64,000 bases of DNA from Hymenobacter norwichensis DSM 15439. GTDB taxonomy: Bacteria; Bacteroidota; Bacteroidia; Cytophagales; Hymenobacteraceae. Positions 34,808 through 43,805 of this stretch are shown piece by piece. The stretch covers positions 186,001-250,000 of the forward strand of contig NZ_ATVL01000008.1 in NCBI RefSeq assembly GCF_000420705.1, written 5' to 3'. The notes beneath the pieces were generated by a model. It made no database searches. It was not told the DNA's origin and saw only the letters and a list, made by a program, of their open reading frames with translations. A program made the translations under genes and the position numbers. Numbering within the stretch: the first letter of the stretch is position 1; every line of letters begins with the position of its first letter.

Positions 34808-36679
34808 TTATTGACTGGCCTCTAAAATCGGCTTGACTGTCGTCTTGAGTTCCTTTTGCAATACGTCGTTTTGCTGCTCGAAAAGCATCACTTCGTTCTT
34901 GCCTTTATTCAGCCAGCAACCCGGCAGATACAAGGTTTGCTGCGGCCCGACTTTCCAGTACCGCCCCAGGTTGTGGCCGTTCACGAAAACGATGCCTTTG
35001 CCCCAGCCGCGCATGTCCAGGAACACGTCGCCGGTTTGCTTCACGTCGAAGGAACCGGCGTACAGGGTGGGTTTGCCTACTTGGTTTTTAGTGGGGTATT
35101 TGGCGAGGTCGGGCACCTTGTCAAAGGGGAGCTTGTACATCAGCCAGTTTCCCGTAACGTCGGAGCCGTTGAGGATTACGGGCGCAATGATGCCTTTGGT
35201 ATTGTGCACAATTTCAGCGCCGTAGTTGATGCGGCCCATGTTTTCCACCAGCAGCTCCAGCGTGGCATTGAATGGAATTTGCACCTCCAGCTCGTACTGG
35301 TTTTCCTGGCGGTTCAGCTCTCCCACCTTCTTGCCGTTCACGTACACCGTGGCAAAATCGCGCAGGCCTTTCACTTGCAATTTGCCCTGGGCCGGCTGCG
35401 TGAAGCGGCGGCTGTACAGCACGTAGCCGTGGCCCTGGTTCAGGTCCTCGAAGGAAAGCGGGGTGTCGTTGGCCACGGGCTTGTTGTCCTTTTTCAACTC
35501 GAACAAATCCACGGTTCTGGTGAGCTGGATGGCCGGCAGCGTAACGACCGGTATCGGAGCTGGCACCGTCGGAACGGGGTACTTGACGTACCGCTTCATC
35601 AGGTCCCGCACGGCGTTGTACTTGGGCGTCGCCCAGCCTGGCTCGCTGATAGGGGCATCGTAGTCGTAGCTGGTAATGTCGGGCTGAATTTCGTGCTCCT
35701 CGTTGTAGTTGGCCCCGGCAGTGAAGTTGAAGTTGGTGCCGCCGTGCACCATGTAGAAGTTGAAATTGATGCCGTTTTGTAGGTAGGTTTCCACCTGTTT
35801 GGTTACCTGCTCGGTGGGCACCCGGATGAAAGGCTCGGCCCAATGGTCGAGCCAGCCGGGGTAGTACTCGGCTACCATGTAGGGGCCTTTGCCGCCGTTG
35901 AACTGGTTGATGGATTTTTTCAGGCTCTCCACATTGCCTTCGCCGTTGGCGGTTGGCAACGCCCCCGCCGTAGCGCCGCCCGCAAAAAACACGGGGGCAT
36001 CGGAAGTGAAGAACGGGCCTTCCAGGCCAGCCTCCGTCAGCAGGCGCTTAATGGCGGCGTTGTACTTGCGGTGCTCTTCCAGTGGAATATCCTTGCGCTG
36101 ATCCACATACGACCCAAACTCATTCTCCACCTGGGTCATGATGATGGGGCCGCCCTTGCTTGCCTGCATGTCTTTCACTTGCGCGGCCAGCTTGTTGATA
36201 TAGACCTTGCAGGAATCCAGAAACGGCTGGTTGTTGGCCCGGATTACCAGGTTCTGGTTTTTCTGTAGCCACCACGGGTAGCCGCCAAACTCCCACTCCG
36301 CGCAGGCGTACGGTCCCGGCCGCAGAATCACGAATAAGCCTTCCTCCTGCGCCGTTTTAAGGTACTCGATGAGGTTACGGTTGCCGGTTTTAAAGTCCCA
36401 TACGCCCGGTGCCGTGTTGTGGTGGTTCCAGAACACGTAGGTAGCTACCGTGTTGAGCCCCATAGCCTTTATCATCTTCAGCCGGTGCCGCCAGTACTCC
36501 CGCGGAATACGCGCATAGTGCATCTCGCCGGAGTGAATCTGGGTGGCTTTGCCGTCATAGACAAACTGGCCGTCTTTTATCTCGAACGTGTGCTTTTGCT
36601 GAGCCTGGGCTGGCAAACCAGTTCCTAGCATCAGCAGGCCGACAACGCAGGGTAGAAACCGAGGCTTTAAAGAAAGCAT
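34808..36679 (-). CDS. GH35 beta-galactosidase
   Basis: A 623-residue retaining GH35 enzyme with signal peptide RFLPCVVGLLMLGTGLPAQAQ. The TIM barrel shows IHSGEMHYARIPREYWRHRL, LRPGPYACAEWEFGGYPWWL and IIMTQVENEFGSY, whose Glu187 is the probable proton donor, then HGGTNFNFTAGANY. Two C-terminal jelly-roll domains bind the sugar (FLDMRGWGKGIVFVNGHNLG). The ATG at 36679 is chosen because it starts the signal peptide. Many bacterial GH35 enzymes of this size prefer beta-1,3- or beta-1,4-galactose, such as antennae of complex or Lewis-a type glycans. Confidence 0.93.
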   Translation of the reverse strand: MLSLKPRFLPCVVGLLMLGTGLPAQAQQKHTFEIKDGQFVYDGKATQIHSGEMHYARIPREYWRHRLKMIKAMGLNTVATYVFWNHHNTAPGVWDFKTGNRNLIEYLKTAQEEGLFVILRPGPYACAEWEFGGYPWWLQKNQNLVIRANNQPFLDSCKVYINKLAAQVKDMQASKGGPIIMTQVENEFGSYVDQRKDIPLEEHRKYNAAIKRLLTEAGLEGPFFTSDAPVFFAGGATAGALPTANGEGNVESLKKSINQFNGGKGPYMVAEYYPGWLDHWAEPFIRVPTEQVTKQVETYLQNGINFNFYMVHGGTNFNFTAGANYNEEHEIQPDITSYDYDAPISEPGWATPKYNAVRDLMKRYVKYPVPTVPAPIPVVTLPAIQLTRTVDLFELKKDNKPVANDTPLSFEDLNQGHGYVLYSRRFTQPAQGKLQVKGLRDFATVYVNGKKVGELNRQENQYELEVQIPFNATLELLVENMGRINYGAEIVHNTKGIIAPVILNGSDVTGNWLMYKLPFDKVPDLAKYPTKNQVGKPTLYAGSFDVKQTGDVFLDMRGWGKGIVFVNGHNLGRYWKVGPQQTLYLPGCWLNKGKNEVMLFEQQNDVLQKELKTTVKPILEASQ

Positions 36680-36785
36680 AAGTGAATTCGGGGGTTGCTG
36701 TCGTGCTGGTGCGGCAAAGACTATGGGTTTGAAACCCCGCAAGCATTATTTGGACTCCTCGCCGCGTTCAGGCTGGCAGGATGAG

Positions 36786-38231
36786 TTACTCGGCTACGAA
36801 AGCAAAAGCCAGGGCCGGATACGCGCCGGCTTGTTTGGCTAGCGCCGCGGGTAAAGTCACGCTCACTTGGGCGCCCTGCTTGGTCCATTGCACTGTTTTT
36901 CCGGTTTGCAGGAGCGTCATTTTGCTGCCTTTCTTCGGGGCGTTGCCGGCCCACGCAATAGTCGTAGGCGCGGCTTTGTCCTCGGGCAGGCAGGCGATGG
37001 CGTAACGCATGCCTTTTTTGCCTTGCGTGAAGTAGGTGCTACCATTCTGGTATTTCGCCGTGGCGCGGGTATTGTAAATGGCCGCGCCATTCACATCCAG
37101 CCACTTGCCAATGGCTGTCAGGCGCGTTACGGCTTCGTTGTCCAGCGTGCCATCGGGCTTGGGGCCCACGCCCAGCAACAGGCTGCCCCCCTTAGCCACC
37201 ACTTCCACCAGCGAATGAATCACCTTGGTGGGCGACTTATATGTGTCGTTCGGTACGTAGCCCCAGTTGTTGGCCAGGGTCAGGCAGCTTTCCCAGGGGT
37301 TGTCGATTTTGTGGTCGGGGACGCGCTGCTCGGGGGTTTGGTAGTTCTCGTAAGGACCATGCACGGTGCGGTCAACCATGATGAGGCCGGGCTGGGCCTG
37401 CCGGGCCATAGTGGCAATGCGGGGCATATTCACGTCTTGGCTGAACTCCGGAATAGGCGCGCCCCAGGCGCGCACTTCGGCATTCACGGTTTCCTTGGGC
37501 CGCACCCAGCCGCCATCGAGCCACAGAATGTCCATGGAGCCGTAGTCGTGCATCAGCTCACTGATCTGATTATACGTGAATTCTTGGTACTGCTTCCAGC
37601 GCCACGGGTACTTCTTGATGTCGTAGTTGACGTTGCGGTTGGGCGTGGCGTACTTCGGCCACCAGAAGTTCTGGGTGTGCCAGTCGGGCTTCGAGAAGTA
37701 AGCCCCAATCATGAAGCCTTCCTTGCGAAACGCGTCGAATACGTACTTGGCTACGTTGGCCTTGGGGTTGTCTTTGAAGGGGCCGTTCGTGATTTTGAAG
37801 TCTGTCTGCTTGGTATCAAACATGTTGAAGCCGTCGTGGTGCTTGGTGGTGAACACCAAGTAGCGCATACCCGCCTTTTTGGCCACGCTGGCCCACTGTT
37901 CGGGGTTGAATTTCACCGGGTTGAAGTCCTTGCTCAACCCCCAGTACCACTTCTTGTAGTCCTCGTAGGCCATGGTGCTGTCGCGCTCAATCCAGTCTTC
38001 CGAGCAAATCTGCCACGACTCAATAATGCCCGGCACCGCGTACAGCCCCCAGTGGATGATGAGGCCAAATTTCTGGTCCTGCCACTTGTCCAGCTTCTGC
38101 TTTACCAGCGGGTCGGTGGGCGCCTCGTACTGGCTCGACTGCTGATGCATGCCTTGCTCCTGGGCCAGCGCCGGCAACGCGCCAGCGGCAGTAAGCAACG
38201 AAAAAGCAAGGGTAAGTTTCTTGAAATCCAT
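36786..38231 (-). CDS. GH29 alpha-L-fucosidase (first)
   Basis: A 481-residue retaining GH29 enzyme with signal peptide KLTLAFSLLTAAGALPALAQ. Motifs are HWGLYAVPGIIESWQICSED, YLVFTTKHHDGFNMFDTKQT and MDILWLDGGWV with nucleophile Asp239. A C-terminal beta-sandwich ends the protein. It differs clearly from the second GH29 just upstream, so the pair probably cuts different linkages (for example core alpha-1,3/1,6 versus antennary alpha-1,3/1,4). It lies 27 nt after the second fucosidase and 106 nt before GH35, fitting one transcript. Confidence 0.93.
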   Translation of the reverse strand: MDFKKLTLAFSLLTAAGALPALAQEQGMHQQSSQYEAPTDPLVKQKLDKWQDQKFGLIIHWGLYAVPGIIESWQICSEDWIERDSTMAYEDYKKWYWGLSKDFNPVKFNPEQWASVAKKAGMRYLVFTTKHHDGFNMFDTKQTDFKITNGPFKDNPKANVAKYVFDAFRKEGFMIGAYFSKPDWHTQNFWWPKYATPNRNVNYDIKKYPWRWKQYQEFTYNQISELMHDYGSMDILWLDGGWVRPKETVNAEVRAWGAPIPEFSQDVNMPRIATMARQAQPGLIMVDRTVHGPYENYQTPEQRVPDHKIDNPWESCLTLANNWGYVPNDTYKSPTKVIHSLVEVVAKGGSLLLGVGPKPDGTLDNEAVTRLTAIGKWLDVNGAAIYNTRATAKYQNGSTYFTQGKKGMRYAIACLPEDKAAPTTIAWAGNAPKKGSKMTLLQTGKTVQWTKQGAQVSVTLPAALAKQAGAYPALAFAFVAE

Positions 38232-38258
38232 ATGCGGTTGTTCTGAAATGTCAGCTCG

Positions 38259-39833
38259 TTACTTGCTGCCGGGCAGCTCAGCTTGCTTGTAGAGGCCGAT
38301 GGCGGAAAGGGTAGGATTCAGCCGCGAGGCCGTAATGCGCAGGCGCAGATACTGGGCTTGCAGTGGCTCGAACTTGAGGATGCGCTTATAGCCCACGGTG
38401 GTACCCGCGGCCACGGTTTTCCACTCCTCACCATGTTTGTACTCCAGCACAAACTGCTCAATACGCTGCCCCACGGTGATATTTTCCTGCAATTGCAGCA
38501 CATCAAACTTCTGCGGAGCCGCGAAAGTGAAGTTAAGCACGGCCGTAGTGTCGCGGCCGGTGGTGGTCCAGTGGGTGTTGTAGTTGGCATCCAGCAGGGC
38601 CTTCGTCTGGCGGGCGTTGGTGCCAGTTATCTTGGCGCTTTTCAGCAGGTTGTTCGCGTAGGTCTGGTCGAGAGCAGCTTTCCAGGCTTTCAAGCTAACT
38701 AAATCGTTTTGGCTGATGAGGCCGCGCGTATCAGGCGGAATGTTGAGAAGCAGCACGCCGTTGCGGCCCACCGAGCTATTATAAATATCGAGCAGCTGCG
38801 CCGGAGTTTTCACCTGGGTGTCTTCGGCCGGATGATAGAACCAGCCCGGCCGGATGGACACGTCTATTTCCGCCGGATACCACACCAAGTTTTGCGCCTG
38901 CCGGATTTTCGCCCGGCTGCCCAGGTCGTCCTCCATCATATTTTTGGGCGCGAAGCCCGCTTGCTGCTGGGAGTTGGCGGCCACTTTATCCTGGCTTTGC
39001 GTTTCCAGCGGCACCACGCTCCATTCCGTTTCGCGCCCGTAGCCCGATTCGGTGCCCACCCAGCGCACATCGGGGCCCATCACGGCAATGGCAGCCGTGG
39101 GTTGCAGCTTCCGAATAAGCGTGTACCAGCGGTTGAAGTCGTACATCTGCTTTTTGCCGGTGGGGCCTTCACCGTTAGCCCCGTCAAACCACACTTCGTC
39201 CACGCGCCCGTAGTTGGAAAGCAGTTCCGTGAGCTGGTTTACGAAGTAGTTGTTGTACTGAATGGAGTCGCCAAAATACTTGGAGTTTCGGTCCCAGGGC
39301 GAGAGGTACACGCCAAACCCAATGCCCTGCGCGCGGCAGGCCTCGGCCACTTCCTTCACCACGTCGCCTTGACCGTTTTTCCAGGGACTGTTTTTCACGG
39401 AGTGCTCCGTGAACTTAGACGGCCACAAACAAAAGCCGTCGTGGTGCTTGGCCGTGATGATAACCTGCTTGACGCCCCCCTCCTTGCACGCCCGCACCCA
39501 TTGCTTGGCGTCGAGTGCCGTGGGGTTGAAGAGTTGCGGGCTTTCGGTGCCATCTCCCCACTCTTTGTTGGTGAAAGTATTGATGCCGAAATGAATAAAC
39601 CCCGTTAGCTCTAGCTGCTGCCACCGTAGCTGCCGCGGCGAAGGCGTTACGTTGGCCGCCTGCCGAACGATAGTGGCTTCCGAGCTACCAGCCGCAATTT
39701 TCGCGTAGTTTTTTTCGGTGTATAGCTGAGAAAAACCAGCCCGCGGCGCCATCCCCAAAAAGCTGATAGCAAGGAGTTGCCCCAGCCGCTTCGGCCATTC
39801 CAATCTGCCCAAACGGATGAGGTGCTTTTTCAC
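38259..39833 (-). CDS. GH29 alpha-L-fucosidase (second) with sugar-binding C-terminus
   Basis: A 524-residue GH29 enzyme. Catalytic segments are GGVKQVIITAKHHDGFCLWP, GIGFGVYLSPWDRNSKYFGD and GRVDEVWFDGANGEG with nucleophile Asp217; this pattern resembles the alpha-1,3/1,4-specific GH29-B group. The C-terminal 130 residues (QTKALLDANYNTHWTTTGRD, LQLQENITVGQRIEQFVLEY) form a discoidin/CBM32-like domain. The N-terminus has a hydrophobic stretch around LLAISFLGMAPRAGFSQ that could be a signal peptide with a long basic leader. First gene of the fucosidase–galactosidase run; an inverted repeat at 40048-40071 lies upstream. Confidence 0.92.
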   Translation of the reverse strand: MKKHLIRLGRLEWPKRLGQLLAISFLGMAPRAGFSQLYTEKNYAKIAAGSSEATIVRQAANVTPSPRQLRWQQLELTGFIHFGINTFTNKEWGDGTESPQLFNPTALDAKQWVRACKEGGVKQVIITAKHHDGFCLWPSKFTEHSVKNSPWKNGQGDVVKEVAEACRAQGIGFGVYLSPWDRNSKYFGDSIQYNNYFVNQLTELLSNYGRVDEVWFDGANGEGPTGKKQMYDFNRWYTLIRKLQPTAAIAVMGPDVRWVGTESGYGRETEWSVVPLETQSQDKVAANSQQQAGFAPKNMMEDDLGSRAKIRQAQNLVWYPAEIDVSIRPGWFYHPAEDTQVKTPAQLLDIYNSSVGRNGVLLLNIPPDTRGLISQNDLVSLKAWKAALDQTYANNLLKSAKITGTNARQTKALLDANYNTHWTTTGRDTTAVLNFTFAAPQKFDVLQLQENITVGQRIEQFVLEYKHGEEWKTVAAGTTVGYKRILKFEPLQAQYLRLRITASRLNPTLSAIGLYKQAELPGSK

Positions 39834-40047
39834 GCTAGATCAGAGCATTAGGTGAATTCAGACGGGCATTACCGGCTATAATACTTAGGAACTGCTGCCG
39901 GAACAGCGTAGACTTAGGACTAGCAGTAACCTAGAGCCCGCCACATCAGGTTCTGGCGCCTGCTAGGGAATGTGTAGAGCTGAACCGAAAGTAATAAACT
40001 ATTCGAGGAAATAATAAGAATATTCGGAAATATGTATAAAAAATCAC

Positions 40048-40071
40048 TAAGTGTGTGCGCCAACACACTTA
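40048..40071. promoter_or_regulatory. Inverted repeat TAAGTGTGT-N6-ACACACTTA
   Basis: Perfect 9-bp arms around GCGCCA, 214 nt upstream of the second GH29 start in a 270-nt AT-rich gap. It contains GTGTGCGC, as does the palindrome at 15916, so it may be a site of the same regulator. It could alternatively be a weak hairpin. Confidence 0.45.
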
Positions 40072-40103
40072 CATGAATGCAATTATTATACGGAGTAAGT
40101 GCT

Positions 40104-40478
40104 TCACGAATCCAACGTGTAGATGCGTTCCATCAACTGCCATTTCTCGTTGGCCGTATTGGTAGCTGTCGTTTTTTGGAACTGCGAAACGTAGGCTTCC
40201 CATTCGGCTTGCCGGGGTTTGGTGGCTAGCGCTGTCATGGCTTGCTCGTGGTCGAAATCGGCTATGGTGTCCATAATCATGAACAGCTGCCGGCCCAGCA
40301 GATAGATTTCCATCTTCAGAACGCCCACTTCACGAAGGCCCTGGTTTATTTCCGGCCATACCGCGTCCGGCCCGTGCGCTTGCTTGTACTGCTCGATTAA
40401 GGCGGCATCGTCTTGCAGGGTTAGGGTTTTGCAGTAGCGCTTGAAATGCGGCGGGTAGTGGGATTCGGAGTATTCCAT
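40104..40478 (-). CDS. L-rhamnose/L-fucose mutarotase family protein
   Basis: A 124-residue cytoplasmic protein of the RhaM (DUF718) family, which interconverts alpha and beta anomers of deoxyhexoses. The core MEIYLLGRQLFMIMDTIADF and the preceding HFKRYCKTLTLQDDAALIEQ match the dimeric ferredoxin-like fold. The ATG at 40478 (MEYSES) is preferred over a start five codons earlier. Placement next to two fucosidases suggests L-fucose as substrate. No fucose isomerase, kinase or aldolase is in the window. Confidence 0.85.
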   Translation of the reverse strand: MEYSESHYPPHFKRYCKTLTLQDDAALIEQYKQAHGPDAVWPEINQGLREVGVLKMEIYLLGRQLFMIMDTIADFDHEQAMTALATKPRQAEWEAYVSQFQKTTATNTANEKWQLMERIYTLDS

Positions 40479-40611
40479 GGATGAATGGAGCAAGAAGATA
40501 GAACCGTGCTGACTAGCACAGCATGTTTGAAAGCCAGCCGTTCGAAGTGGGTGCTGGCGCGGCTACGCTGGATATAGGCCCGTTACTAGAGTTCAAGGAA
40601 AGCGCGCTGGC

Positions 40612-41334
40612 TCAGGCAGAGTTCAGGCGCCCCAATAACTCCTGGACAATAGCTGAATCGGTTTCCCAGCGTGGCGTATCAAACTCGGTTGCTTTGGCAG
40701 CGGGCGGACCCACCAGTTGTTTTTTGGCGCTGGCGTGAAACTCGTGGGCCCCGGTATGTTCAACCAAGCCTTGAATAGTAGCGGGCGTAACGCCCGAGCC
40801 CGGCATGATGCTGATGCGCCCGGCAGCCTGCAGTACCAACGCGGCCAGTTGTTGTTGCCCAGCCGGTGCGGTCGGCTGCCCTCCCGAAGTCAGAATTCGT
40901 TGGCAACCCAGGTTGATTATTTCTTCCAGCGCCTCATGTTGGTCCGGGCACGCATCGAAGGCCCGGTGAAACGTTACCTGCAAAGGGCCGGCCGCTTCCA
41001 TCAGCCGTTGACAGCTTGCTATGTCCACGCGGCCCGCCTGAGTCAGGGCCCCGAGCACGACGCCCGCGCACCCCAGCGCTCGGCACTGGCGGATATCAGC
41101 TTCCATGATGGACAATTCCTCGGCATCGTAGTGGAAGTTGCCGGGCCGCGGCCGAATCAAGACGAAAACGGGAATGGCAAGCAGCTCCCATACCCGCTGA
41201 ATAGTGCCGTACGAAGGCGTAGTGCCGCCTTGTTCCAGGTTCTGGCACAGCTCAATACGGTGCGCGCCGCCCGCCTGGGCCGCCACCGCCGACTGCACCG
41301 AGCCGGCACAGATTTCTAGTAGGCGCGTCCTCAT
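40612..41334 (-). CDS. cutC: CutC family protein
   Basis: A 240-residue TIM-barrel CutC protein. The start LLEICAGSVQSAVAAQAGGAHRIELCQNLEQGGTTPS is diagnostic, followed by IPVFVLIRPRPGNFHY and ILTSGGQPTAPAG. The family was named for copper handling, but the evidence for that is weak. Here its ATG overlaps the glycosylasparaginase stop by 4 nt, and it is surrounded by N-glycan genes, so a role in processing a sugar or sugar-amine intermediate seems more likely. That is inference. Confidence 0.9.
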   Translation of the reverse strand: MRTRLLEICAGSVQSAVAAQAGGAHRIELCQNLEQGGTTPSYGTIQRVWELLAIPVFVLIRPRPGNFHYDAEELSIMEADIRQCRALGCAGVVLGALTQAGRVDIASCQRLMEAAGPLQVTFHRAFDACPDQHEALEEIINLGCQRILTSGGQPTAPAGQQQLAALVLQAAGRISIMPGSGVTPATIQGLVEHTGAHEFHASAKKQLVGPPAAKATEFDTPRWETDSAIVQELLGRLNSA

Positions 41335-42359
41335 TTCAGCAGGTACTCGCTTTCAATGAGTTGCTGCTGGTTGCTGGCATCACAAACGGCGTAGCTGAAG
41401 CCTTTCTGCAACGCAAAAGCGCCGTGCTGGCCTTGGTTGTTTACGGCAATGAAACACACCTGAATGTCACGGGCTTTGGCGCCTTTGATTTTGGCGATGC
41501 GTTCCACGGCAGCTTTGCAGGCGGCTTTCGGCGAGAGGCCCTGGCGCATCAGCTCCACCACGGTGTGGGCCCCGGCCATCCGAATCACGTCTTCGCCCTG
41601 ACCAGTGGCGGCGGCGGCCCCCACAGCATTGTCCACGAACAGGCCCGAGCCAATTAGGGGGGAGTCGCCGAGGCGGCCGCGCATCTTGAAGCCCATGCCG
41701 CTGGTGGTGCAACTGCCGCTCAGGTTGCCGCGCGCATCCTGGGCCAGCATGGCAATGGTATCGTGGTTGTTGGGGCCACCGCCCACGGGCCCTACCGGCT
41801 TCTTGTTGCCGGAGTTTTCGATGTTGACGATGGGCTTGTATTCACTGGTTTTCAGCCACTCCTTATACGCTTTTTCGGCATCGGGGCTGAGCTTTTGGGG
41901 CTCTAGTGGGAAGCCCTGGGCTACGGCAAATTGCTGCGCGCCTTCGCCTACCAGCATCACGTGCGGGGTGCGCTCCATAATGCGCCGCGCCACTTGTATA
42001 GGGTGCTTGATGCGCTCCAAGGCGGCCACGCTGCCGCAATTGAACTGCTCGTCCATGATGCAGGCGTCCAGCGTCACGATGCCATCCCGGTCGGGGTTGC
42101 CACCCAGGCCCACGCAGCAGTTCTGCGAGGCTTCGGTCACCATCACGCCGGCCTCCACCGCATCGAGGGCGCGGCCGCCTTTGCTTAGGATTTTCCAGGC
42201 GCCCAGGTTAGCGGCTATGCCATCGTTCCAGGTGGAAATAACCAGCGGCTTGCCCGCCGCTGGCACTGGCGGCAGGGCCACGGCTTCGGCTGATTGGCCG
42301 GCGGCTAGTACTGCCAGCGAGGCAGCGGAAGAGGTAAGAAACTTGCGGCGAGTAGGCAT
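41331..42359 (-). CDS. N4-(beta-N-acetylglucosaminyl)-L-asparaginase (glycosylasparaginase), Tat-exported
   Basis: A 342-residue N-terminal-nucleophile hydrolase that splits the GlcNAc–asparagine bond left after glycan trimming and proteolysis. The precursor cuts itself before Thr201 in NNHDTIAMLAQDARG, giving alpha and beta chains; GGNPDRDG, GSCTTSGMGFKMRGRLGDSP and VGAAAATGQGED are further family motifs. The ATG at 42359 begins MPTRRKFLTSSAASLAV, a twin-arginine signal, so folding precedes export. It is translationally coupled to cutC. It is the clearest sign that the island targets N-linked glycoproteins. Confidence 0.95.
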   Translation of the reverse strand: MPTRRKFLTSSAASLAVLAAGQSAEAVALPPVPAAGKPLVISTWNDGIAANLGAWKILSKGGRALDAVEAGVMVTEASQNCCVGLGGNPDRDGIVTLDACIMDEQFNCGSVAALERIKHPIQVARRIMERTPHVMLVGEGAQQFAVAQGFPLEPQKLSPDAEKAYKEWLKTSEYKPIVNIENSGNKKPVGPVGGGPNNHDTIAMLAQDARGNLSGSCTTSGMGFKMRGRLGDSPLIGSGLFVDNAVGAAAATGQGEDVIRMAGAHTVVELMRQGLSPKAACKAAVERIAKIKGAKARDIQVCFIAVNNQGQHGAFALQKGFSYAVCDASNQQQLIESEYLLK

Positions 42360-42437
42360 GCGGTAGAAGAGTAAAATGGACGCCCGCAAAGAAATCAGTT
42401 TTGCGAGTGACGTTTCAAAAAATCAGGGGGCGCAACC

Positions 42438-43805
42438 TTAGCGGCGGTACCCCACCCCCTTGTTGGTTGCCAGCGGCTTGATACCGGCGCTGCGAAGCTG
42501 GGCAACGATATGGTTCCCGATTCGCTTGCCCTGGTCGTTGCCGTTGTCGATGCTTTCCATGTAGTGAATGCCGCCGTAGAACCGGGAAATGGATGCTTCG
42601 GTGGCCGCCTGCCGGAAGGATGTAAACGCCCGCTCGCCACTGCCAAACGGAATTTCGGTGTCATCTACGTAGGCAATGTTGTCGCCCAGCAGGTAGGTGA
42701 GCACCTCGGCCGAGGCGTTGGAAACCACTGCGTGTCCGCTGGTGTACTCGGGGAAGGGCGGCGTTTGCAACATGGGCTGCCACTTCACGTCCACGTAGCG
42801 GTTGATGTAGGTTTCGGGACGGATGCGGTTGGTGACGTATTTCATTTCCCAGCAGCTGATAAAGGCGTCCATCAGGGTGATGCCTTCCAGGCACAACACT
42901 ACCACTGTGTTGTCGAAACCCAGCTTAACCTGCTTGGATACCAGCGCCGCAATGTTCATCCAGTGCCCCCCAGGGCTGATTTTCTTGAACCCAATTGACA
43001 TGTGGCCCGCCGTATTAACGGCGAAAGGGTTACAATCCCAGAACTGTGCCACCTGGGTTTGGTCGGCGGTGAGCTGCTTGGAAACGTGGTACACCGCCTT
43101 GGCCTGCCGGTGAAACGCCGAGGCGGTATCACGGCTAAACGGCACCGGTAACGCGGGCCGAAACTGCTTGGCCGAGTCAATCATCATCGGCCGAATGGTT
43201 TTCCAATTGGGCTCCACTGGCTCCATGTACGCGGGCGGCGTAGGATACCATTTCCCGTCTTCTTTGAGCGGTGAATACCGCTTGAGGGCGCTGAGCCGGG
43301 AGTAGCGGTCGGTTTTGGAGAAGCCCACCGCCGCCGCCGCCGCCAGCTTGCCCACCCGCACCGATTGCGCTAATATGCCGGGCTTGAAACCTGCTTTTCC
43401 TAATTCTTGCAGCAGGCTGGCTTGCTCATCGGCCAGTGTTTCGCCGGAAGGCAGCAGCAAGCGGGCAGTTTCCAGGATGCTGTAGTAAGCGGCCACCCGG
43501 TAGTCGTACCTGGCTTTCACGGTATCAAGCCGCAGGGTAGCCGGGAAGCTCTTGACCAGACTGGGCAACGCGGGCAGATTTTTGTCGTGCGCGGCCACAA
43601 TAGCGTAGGCTCCCAGCATGGTATACGCGTAGTATCGAGCCGCTACCGGCGGGCTCACCACATCATGCACCATCAGCATGTTGATGATATTGAGGGCCTT
43701 GCCTGGCTCAAGCTGTGCGTCGGCGGCGGCTGGGGCGCCCGCCTGCGAATGGCGGGTGCCAAGCAGCAATAACAGCGTTAGTAGTAGACGTGTCGTGCAA
43801 CTCAT
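42438..43805 (-). CDS. Vanadium-dependent haloperoxidase / PAP2-like protein
   Basis: A 455-residue secreted protein (signal TRLLLTLLLLLGTRHSQA) of the vanadium chloroperoxidase/acid phosphatase superfamily. The vanadate- or phosphate-binding residues are in NRIRPETYINRY, PFPEYTSGHAVVSNASAEVL and SISRFYGGIHYMESIDNG, which correspond to the three superfamily motifs. Whether it oxidises halides or is a phosphatase is unknown. Its ATG overlaps the stop of the FG-GAP/UnbV gene by 4 nt (ATGA), so the two are made together. Such pairs recur in Bacteroidota from memory, but their substrate is not known. Confidence 0.88.
   Translation of the reverse strand: MSCTTRLLLTLLLLLGTRHSQAGAPAAADAQLEPGKALNIINMLMVHDVVSPPVAARYYAYTMLGAYAIVAAHDKNLPALPSLVKSFPATLRLDTVKARYDYRVAAYYSILETARLLLPSGETLADEQASLLQELGKAGFKPGILAQSVRVGKLAAAAAVGFSKTDRYSRLSALKRYSPLKEDGKWYPTPPAYMEPVEPNWKTIRPMMIDSAKQFRPALPVPFSRDTASAFHRQAKAVYHVSKQLTADQTQVAQFWDCNPFAVNTAGHMSIGFKKISPGGHWMNIAALVSKQVKLGFDNTVVVLCLEGITLMDAFISCWEMKYVTNRIRPETYINRYVDVKWQPMLQTPPFPEYTSGHAVVSNASAEVLTYLLGDNIAYVDDTEIPFGSGERAFTSFRQAATEASISRFYGGIHYMESIDNGNDQGKRIGNHIVAQLRSAGIKPLATNKGVGYRR

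Noticed and set aside
36867..38246. 459-codon plus-strand frame opposite a GH29 gene
   Set aside because: Mirror of a real gene in GC-rich DNA; the translation is rich in H, R, G, V with no family pattern, whereas the minus strand is a clear fucosidase.
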